The notes below the pieces were generated by a model. That model worked only from the letters and a program-made list of their open reading frames with translations. It was not told the origin of the DNA and did no database searches. 64,000 bases of DNA from Candidatus Shikimatogenerans bostrichidophilus (GTDB lineage Bacteria; Bacteroidota; Bacteroidia; Flavobacteriales; Blattabacteriaceae): NCBI GenBank assembly GCA_029851265.1, contig CP099827.1:47107-111106 (forward strand). The letters run 5' to 3'. The position numbers were made by a program, and so were the translations under genes. Positions 58,940 through 64,000 of the stretch are shown here, piece by piece; within the stretch, counting starts at the first letter, position 1; each line of letters begins with the position of its first letter.

Positions 58940-60262
58940 TTATATCTCTATATTATTATTAATATTTTTTTTTATTTCTAATATTAATTTTTTTTTTATT
59001 ATATATTTTTTAATAATAAAATAAAATAATCCATATGTTTCATAAAGAAAATAAATAAATTTTTTATCAATAAATTTTTTATTTAATTTTAAATAATTAA
59101 TATATATTAATTTTTTCATTATTTTTATATTCTTTTTTAAAGATAAAAAAAATAATTTTTCTTCTTTTTTTAAATATAATTTAATTATTTTAATTTTATT
59201 ATTTTTTTTTTTTTTATAAAAAGTTTTATAAACAATATTTATTAATTTGAATAAAAATGGCTTTTTAAAATTTAAATATTTATAAGTATAAATTAAAGAT
59301 CTTCTTATTAGTTTTTTAATTATATAACCATGTTTTTTATTATTAGGTTTAATATCATTTAACATAATAATAAAAATAGATCTTATATGATCTGATACAA
59401 TTTTTATTACTAAATCATATTTATTATTTTTTTTATATTTTATTAATAATATTTTTTCTATTTTTTTTATTATTGGTTTAAATAAATCAGTATCATAAGT
59501 TGATTTTTTTTTTTGTAATATCATACATAATCTTTCTAAACCCATACCAGTATCTATAAAATTATTAGATAATTTATTATTATTTTTATATATAATATTA
59601 TTTTTAATTAAATATTTAATATTTACTATATTCCATAATTCTATTAAATATTTATTATTTTTATTAATTAATTTATAACCTAATATTTTTTTTTTTAATT
59701 TTTTATTTCTAATATCTATATGTATTTCTACAGAAGGTCCACATAGATTAAAATTATCTATTTTCCAAAAATTATGTTTTAATCCAAAAAATAAAATATT
59801 TTTTTTATTAATTAATTTTTTACAAATATTGTAAGATTCATAATCTTTTACTAAATTATTAAATTTATTTCCTTTAAAAATAGTAATATAAATATTATCT
59901 TTAGATATTTTATATTTTTTAATAATTAATTCTAAAGCATACTTAATAGCTAATTTCAATGAATAATCACCAAAAGACCAATTTCCTAACATTTCAAACA
60001 TAGTGTGATGATAATTATCATAACCTACTAACTTTAAATCACTACTTTTACCTGTTATTCTAATACATTTTTGTATATTAGCTATTCTTAAATATTTAGG
60101 ATTTTTAATACCTAAAAAATATTTTTTAAATTGAATAATTCCTGAATTTATAAACATTAAATTTGATTTATCTTTATTAACAATAGATAATGATTTATAA
60201 ATTTTATGTTTTTTATTTTTAAAATATTCTATAAAAATTTTTTTTATTTTATTATATTTCAT
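58940..60262 (-). CDS. alaS: Alanine--tRNA ligase, reduced to the catalytic and tRNA-recognition core
   Basis: The protein has 440 residues against about 870 in E. coli. Recognisable are the class II core start (IKKIFIEYFKNKKHKIYKS), FINSGIIQFKKYFLG, the IRITGKSSDLKLVGYDNYHHTMFEMLGNWSFGDYS block, the GPSVEIH site (usually GPCSEI) and GMGLERL. SDHIRSIFIIMLNDIKPNNKKHGYIIKKLIRRS is the start of the tRNA-recognition domain. The editing domain and the C-Ala domain are missing entirely. The frame ends cleanly with TAA, and the next base runs into the 5S end, so no missing part lies nearby. Confidence 0.93.
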   Translation of the reverse strand: MKYNKIKKIFIEYFKNKKHKIYKSLSIVNKDKSNLMFINSGIIQFKKYFLGIKNPKYLRIANIQKCIRITGKSSDLKLVGYDNYHHTMFEMLGNWSFGDYSLKLAIKYALELIIKKYKISKDNIYITIFKGNKFNNLVKDYESYNICKKLINKKNILFFGLKHNFWKIDNFNLCGPSVEIHIDIRNKKLKKKILGYKLINKNNKYLIELWNIVNIKYLIKNNIIYKNNNKLSNNFIDTGMGLERLCMILQKKKSTYDTDLFKPIIKKIEKILLIKYKKNNKYDLVIKIVSDHIRSIFIIMLNDIKPNNKKHGYIIKKLIRRSLIYTYKYLNFKKPFLFKLINIVYKTFYKKKKNNKIKIIKLYLKKEEKLFFLSLKKNIKIMKKLIYINYLKLNKKFIDKKFIYFLYETYGLFYFIIKKYIIKKKLILEIKKNINNNIEI

Positions 60263-60292
60263 ATATATAAAAAAATTATTAATTAAATAATA

Positions 60293-60952
60293 ATGAAAAA
60301 AAAAATTATAAAATATATAAAAAATATTAATAATAATATAAATTATTTATTATCATATAATAAAATTAATTATACAATGACGCCATATATTACTGAAAAA
60401 AAAAAATATAATTTATCTCAAATGGATGTTTTTTCTAGATTAATGATGGATAGAATAATTTTTATAGGAACAGAAATTAATAGTAATATAGCTAATATTA
60501 TACAATCACAATTGTTATTTTTAGATTCAATTAATTCAAAAGATATAAATATATATATAAATTCACCTGGAGGAGATGTATATTCTGGGTTAGGTATATA
60601 TGATACTATGCAATATATAAATTCTGATATTTCTACTACTTGTGTAGGAATAGCTGCATCTATGGCTGCTATAATATTATGTTCAGGTAAAAAAGGAAAA
60701 AGATATTGTTTAAAACATTCTAGAATAATGATACATCAACCAATAATACAAAATATAAATGGACAACAATCTGATATAGAAATTAAAGTAAAAGAAATGA
60801 AAAAATTAAAAAAAGAATTATATAATATTATTTCATTACATACAAATAATAAAATAGAAAAAATTGAAAAAGACGCAGATAGAGATTATTGGATGAATTC
60901 AAAAAAAGCTAAAAAATATGGTATGATAGATAAAATATTATATAAAAAATAA
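60293..60952 (+). CDS. clpP: ATP-dependent Clp protease proteolytic subunit
   Basis: ClpP forms the tetradecameric protease chamber. It has 219 residues. The catalytic Ser is S123 in VGIAASMAA, the His is H148 in MIHQP, and the Asp is probably D194 in EKDADRDYWM. The INSPGGDVYSGLGIYDTMQ block is conserved. It is nine bases from clpX, forming a unit. With the tmRNA it gives a complete ssrA-tag disposal route. Confidence 0.96.
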   Translation: MKKKIIKYIKNINNNINYLLSYNKINYTMTPYITEKKKYNLSQMDVFSRLMMDRIIFIGTEINSNIANIIQSQLLFLDSINSKDINIYINSPGGDVYSGLGIYDTMQYINSDISTTCVGIAASMAAIILCSGKKGKRYCLKHSRIMIHQPIIQNINGQQSDIEIKVKEMKKLKKELYNIISLHTNNKIEKIEKDADRDYWMNSKKAKKYGMIDKILYKK

Positions 60953-60960
60953 AATATATA

Positions 60961-62193
60961 ATGAATAATAATATTTTTTGTTTTTTTTGTAAAAGAAATA
61001 AAAATCAAGTTTTATGTTTAATAAATAATAATAATATATATATTTGTAATTATTGTATTAAAAATTTTTATAAAAAATATAAAAACGAATACATTGAAAA
61101 AGATGTTATAAATAATAATAAAAATTTTATTTTAAAATTAAAAAATAAAATTAAGTATCCTAAAAATATTAAAAAATTTTTAGATTATTATATAATAGGG
61201 CAAGAAAATACAAAAAAAATAATATCAGTATCTATATATAACCATTTAAAAAGATTATTATATTATTATAATAATATAAATAAAAAAGAAAATATAGAAA
61301 TAGATAAATCTAATATATTAATGATAGGTGATACAGGAACAGGTAAAACTTTAATAGCTAAAACTATATCTAAAATTTTAAAATTACCTTTTGTAATAGT
61401 TGATGCGACTGTTTTTACAGAAGCTGGTTATGTGGGTGAAGATGTTGAAAGTATTTTAACAAGATTATTACAAATATCTAATTATAATATTAATTTAACT
61501 GAAATAGGTATAGTATATATAGATGAATTTGATAAATTATCAAGAAAAAGTAGTAACCCTTCTATTACTAGAGATGTATCTGGTGAAGGAGTACAACAAT
61601 CTTTATTAAAACTTTTTGAAAATTCAACAATATATATTTCTCCTTTTATAGGTAGGAAACATCCTGAACAAAACATGATACCTATTAAAACAAATAATAT
61701 ATTATTTATTGTAGGTGGATCTTTTGAGGGAATTAATAATATTATTAAAAATAGAATGAATATAAATAATAATATTAAAATAGGATATAATAAAGTTAAA
61801 AAAAAAATATATAAAAATAAAAATTATTTAAAATATATAACAATTAAAGATTTACATAAATTTGGTATTATACCTGAAATAATTGGTAGATTACCTATTA
61901 TAACATATTTAAATAAATTAGATAAAAAAAATTTAAAAAAAATAATGATTGAGCCTAAAAATGCTTTAATTAAACAATATATAGAATTATTTAAAATAGA
62001 TAATATAGAAATAATAATAGATAATTCTTTTATAGATATTATAGTTAATAAAGCTATTAAATTAGGGTTAGGTGCTAGAGGACTAAAACATATATGTGAA
62101 AAAATTTTTATAGAAATAACATTTAATATTAAAAAGAATAAAAAAATAAAATTAAATAAAAATAAAATATATAAAATTTTAAAAAAAATTTAA
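60961..62193 (+). CDS. clpX: ATP-dependent Clp protease ATP-binding subunit ClpX
   Basis: ClpX unfolds substrates, including ssrA-tagged ones, for ClpP. It has 410 residues. The N-terminal zinc-binding domain has CFFC and CNYC pairs. The AAA+ core contains the Walker A G123-D-T-G-T-G-K-T130, Walker [11 protein letters not shown], and the pore loop [10 protein letters not shown]. The RRISRDVSGEG equivalent reads [27 protein letters not shown] and [11 protein letters not shown] near the end are also conserved. All ATPase motifs look functional. Confidence 0.97.
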   Translation: MNNNIFCFFCKRNKNQVLCLINNNNIYICNYCIKNFYKKYKNEYIEKDVINNNKNFILKLKNKIKYPKNIKKFLDYYIIGQENTKKIISVSIYNHLKRLLYYYNNINKKENIEIDKSNILMIGDTGTGKTLIAKTISKILKLPFVIVDATVFTEAGYVGEDVESILTRLLQISNYNINLTEIGIVYIDEFDKLSRKSSNPSITRDVSGEGVQQSLLKLFENSTIYISPFIGRKHPEQNMIPIKTNNILFIVGGSFEGINNIIKNRMNINNNIKIGYNKVKKKIYKNKNYLKYITIKDLHKFGIIPEIIGRLPIITYLNKLDKKNLKKIMIEPKNALIKQYIELFKIDNIEIIIDNSFIDIIVNKAIKLGLGARGLKHICEKIFIEITFNIKKNKKIKLNKNKIYKILKKI

Positions 62194-62197
62194 AATA

Positions 62198-63178
62198 ATG
62201 AATATAAAAAAAAATATAAATAAATTATTAAAAATAATAGAAAATAATCATGGAAAAGGTTCTATTATGATAATGAATAATTATAAAAAAATGAATATTA
62301 AAGTTATAAAAACAGGATCAATTAGTTTAGATTTAGCTTTAGGAATATTAGGTTATCCTAAAGGTAGAGTAATAGAAATATTTGGGCCAGAATCATCAGG
62401 TAAAACTACATTAGCTATGCATGCAATATCTGAAACACAAAAAAAAAATGGAATTTGTGTTTTTATAGATGCCGAACATTCATTTGATGTAAATTATGCT
62501 AAAAATTTAAAAATAGATTTAAATAATCTTATAATATCTCAACCAGATTATGGTGAACAAGCTTTAGAAATAGTTGATAGTTTAATAAAATCTAAAATTA
62601 TAGATTTAATAGTTATAGATTCTGTAGCTGCTTTAATTCCTAAAAGTGAATTAGAAGGGGAAATAGGTGAACATAAATTAGGATTACATGCTAAACTAAT
62701 GTCACAAGCTTTAAGAAAATTAATAGGTATAATTAATAAAACAAAAAGTACTGTTATTTTTATAAATCAAATAAGACAAAAAATAGGTGTTATTTTTGGT
62801 AATCCAGAAATAACTACAGGAGGTAATGCATTAAAATTTTATTCTTCTATTCGTTTAGATATAAGAAAAATTGGTTTTTTAAAAACTAAAGAAAATAAAA
62901 TTATTGGTAACAAGGTTAGAGTAAAAGTAGTAAAAAATAAATTATATCCTCCTTTTAAAGTTGCTGAATTTGATATTTTATATGGTAAAGGTATATGTAA
63001 ATATAGAGAAATATTTAATTTAGGTGTTAATATTAATTTAATTAAAAAAAAAGGTTCATGGTATAATTTATATAATAAAAACATTGGTAAAGGTCAAGAA
63101 AAAGTTATAAAATATTTAAAAAAAGAAAAAGAAATATTTTTAAAAATTAAAAATGAAATAATTAGTAAAAATAATTAA
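62198..63178 (+). CDS. recA: Recombinase RecA
   Basis: RecA carries out strand exchange and repair. It has 326 residues, lacking the acidic C-terminal tail. The N-terminus GKGSIM is the usual start. Walker A is G63-P-E-S-S-G-K-T-T71. Further blocks are [46 protein letters not shown] and [37 protein letters not shown]. It follows clpX by four bases. Retention of recA is notable, since many tiny symbiont genomes have lost it, and it could mediate the repeat-driven duplications seen here. Confidence 0.97.
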   Translation: MNIKKNINKLLKIIENNHGKGSIMIMNNYKKMNIKVIKTGSISLDLALGILGYPKGRVIEIFGPESSGKTTLAMHAISETQKKNGICVFIDAEHSFDVNYAKNLKIDLNNLIISQPDYGEQALEIVDSLIKSKIIDLIVIDSVAALIPKSELEGEIGEHKLGLHAKLMSQALRKLIGIINKTKSTVIFINQIRQKIGVIFGNPEITTGGNALKFYSSIRLDIRKIGFLKTKENKIIGNKVRVKVVKNKLYPPFKVAEFDILYGKGICKYREIFNLGVNINLIKKKGSWYNLYNKNIGKGQEKVIKYLKKEKEIFLKIKNEIISKNN

Positions 63179-63182
63179 TAAT

Positions 63183-64000
63183 TTAATTTTTAAAAATATT
63201 ATTTTTTATATATTTTTTAATCATAATAAAAAATAATATCATTGATACAGAAACACTTACATTTAAAGAATTTATTTCTCCATACATTGGTATATGTATA
63301 TTTTTTTTAATATATTTAAACCATTTTTTTGATATACCTTTATGTTCATTACCAAAAATAATACAAATTTTATTTAAATTAAAATTTTGATTATATAAAC
63401 ATATATTATTTTTTTTATATATAGATGTACCTAATAAATAAATATTATTATTTAATATATATTTTAATATTTTATTAAATGATAATTTAATTATAGGTAC
63501 AATAAAAACACAACCTATACTAGATCTAATAATATTAGGATTATATATTTCTTTATTATTATAAACAATAATAAAATTTATTATTTTTGTAGCTTCTACA
63601 GTTCTAATGATAGCACCTATATTACCTGGTTTTTCTATATTATCTATAATTAAAAACATATATTTTTTTTTTTTTATATATGTGTTTAACTCATTTTCAT
63701 AATTTATTTTTTTTTTAAAAAATACTCCTAATATACCTTCTGTTTTTTTTCTATATGTTATTTTTTTATATATATTTTTTTTTACAAAAAAAATAAATTT
63801 TTTTAAAATACAAAAATCTATTTTTTTTTTAATTATTATTTTTTTACAAAAAAATATTTTTTTTAATTTAAAATTTCCCTTTAATGCCATTTTATTTTCT
63901 ATTAATCCTTCTACTACAAATATTTTTGATTTTTTTCTTGTTTTTTTTGATTTTTGTAGTTTTATTAATTCTATTATTTCTTTTTTATTGATTTTTTTAC
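63183..64000 (-). CDS. TrmH/SpoU-family RNA 2'-O-methyltransferase (5' end outside window)
   Basis: The frame is open to the window edge. The ATG at 63890 is internal, because the upstream residues KLQKSKKTRKKSKIFVVEGL carry the family's N-terminal substrate domain pattern (L.KLQKKK.R.....FVVEG). The SPOUT motifs are NIGAIIRTVEA, CIIFGNEHKGIS and SLNVSVSVSMILF. It belongs to the same superfamily as RlmB at 11209 but is a distinct protein. The target (rRNA or tRNA ribose) cannot be assigned from sequence alone. Confidence 0.88.
   Translation of the reverse strand, partial: KKINKKEIIELIKLQKSKKTRKKSKIFVVEGLIENKMALKGNFKLKKIFFCKKIIIKKKIDFCILKKFIFFVKKNIYKKITYRKKTEGILGVFFKKKINYENELNTYIKKKKYMFLIIDNIEKPGNIGAIIRTVEATKIINFIIVYNNKEIYNPNIIRSSIGCVFIVPIIKLSFNKILKYILNNNIYLLGTSIYKKNNICLYNQNFNLNKICIIFGNEHKGISKKWFKYIKKNIHIPMYGEINSLNVSVSVSMILFFIMIKKYIKNNIFKN

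Overview
The window is one stretch of a very AT-rich, gene-dense, strongly reduced bacterial chromosome. It uses the standard bacterial code: Trp is TGG and TGA is a stop. Several features point to a Bacteroidota insect endosymbiont: no Shine-Dalgarno motifs, a tmRNA tag ending in ALAA, a PUR-alpha-like (DUF3276) protein, a 30-residue basic protein next to rng, a Bacteroidota-type DUF2797 protein, and an HU protein with the AHNIPALKF signature. The extreme AT bias combined with intact shikimate-pathway genes (aroA, aroQ) most resembles the beetle symbionts named Candidatus Shikimatogenerans. That name is an inference from memory of the group, not a search result.

Layout. Positions 1-10000 hold the end of mnmA, then prmC, ligA, truA, rpmF with its DUF177 partner, trxB, rho, lysS, rnpA, pth and prfA. 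From 10000 to 16000 come pheS, rlmB, a decayed gene (possibly ispH), rpsA, the rpsF-rpsR-rplI ribosomal cluster and prfB. From 16000 to 30000 come ferredoxin, hflX, ileS, rpsT, aroA, mnmG, ybeY, obg, two pseudouridine synthases, tmRNA, aroQ and nusB, with four tRNAs between them. From 30000 to 43400 come der, serS, rnhA, pgk, RNase P RNA, a HIT protein, greA, an MscS-like channel, nusA, infB, HU, rng and mnmE. From 43400 to 53600 come gltX, a frameshifted trmD, a frameshifted DUF2797 gene, the U32 protein trhP with a small ferredoxin, glnS, tyrS, tsaD, rpmE2 and queA. From 53778 to 58930 lies a complete 16S-tRNA(Ile)-tRNA(Ala)-23S-5S operon. The window ends with a truncated alaS, clpP, clpX, recA and a TrmH-family methyltransferase that runs off the edge.

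How the genes fit together. Almost everything serves translation and RNA: eight aminoacyl-tRNA synthetase genes, both release factors, ten tRNAs, RNase P RNA and protein, tmRNA with ClpXP, and many tRNA or rRNA modification enzymes (MnmA, MnmE, MnmG, TsaD, QueA, TruA, TrmD, TrhP, RlmB). The visible metabolism is two shikimate-pathway steps, pgk, thioredoxin reductase and two ferredoxins. This fits a nutritional symbiont kept for aromatic precursor supply.

The most unusual points are these. The anti-Shine-Dalgarno sequence at the 16S 3' end is lost. UGA and UAG stops occur only where the stop codon overlaps another gene. A 60-bp perfect inverted repeat gives mscS and nusA the same first 16 codons. 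A 55-bp perfect tandem duplication abuts the pheS start codon. There are two frameshifted genes, one at a 10-A tract, and a decaying gene before rpsA. Several enzymes show domain loss or substitutions at normally invariant residues.
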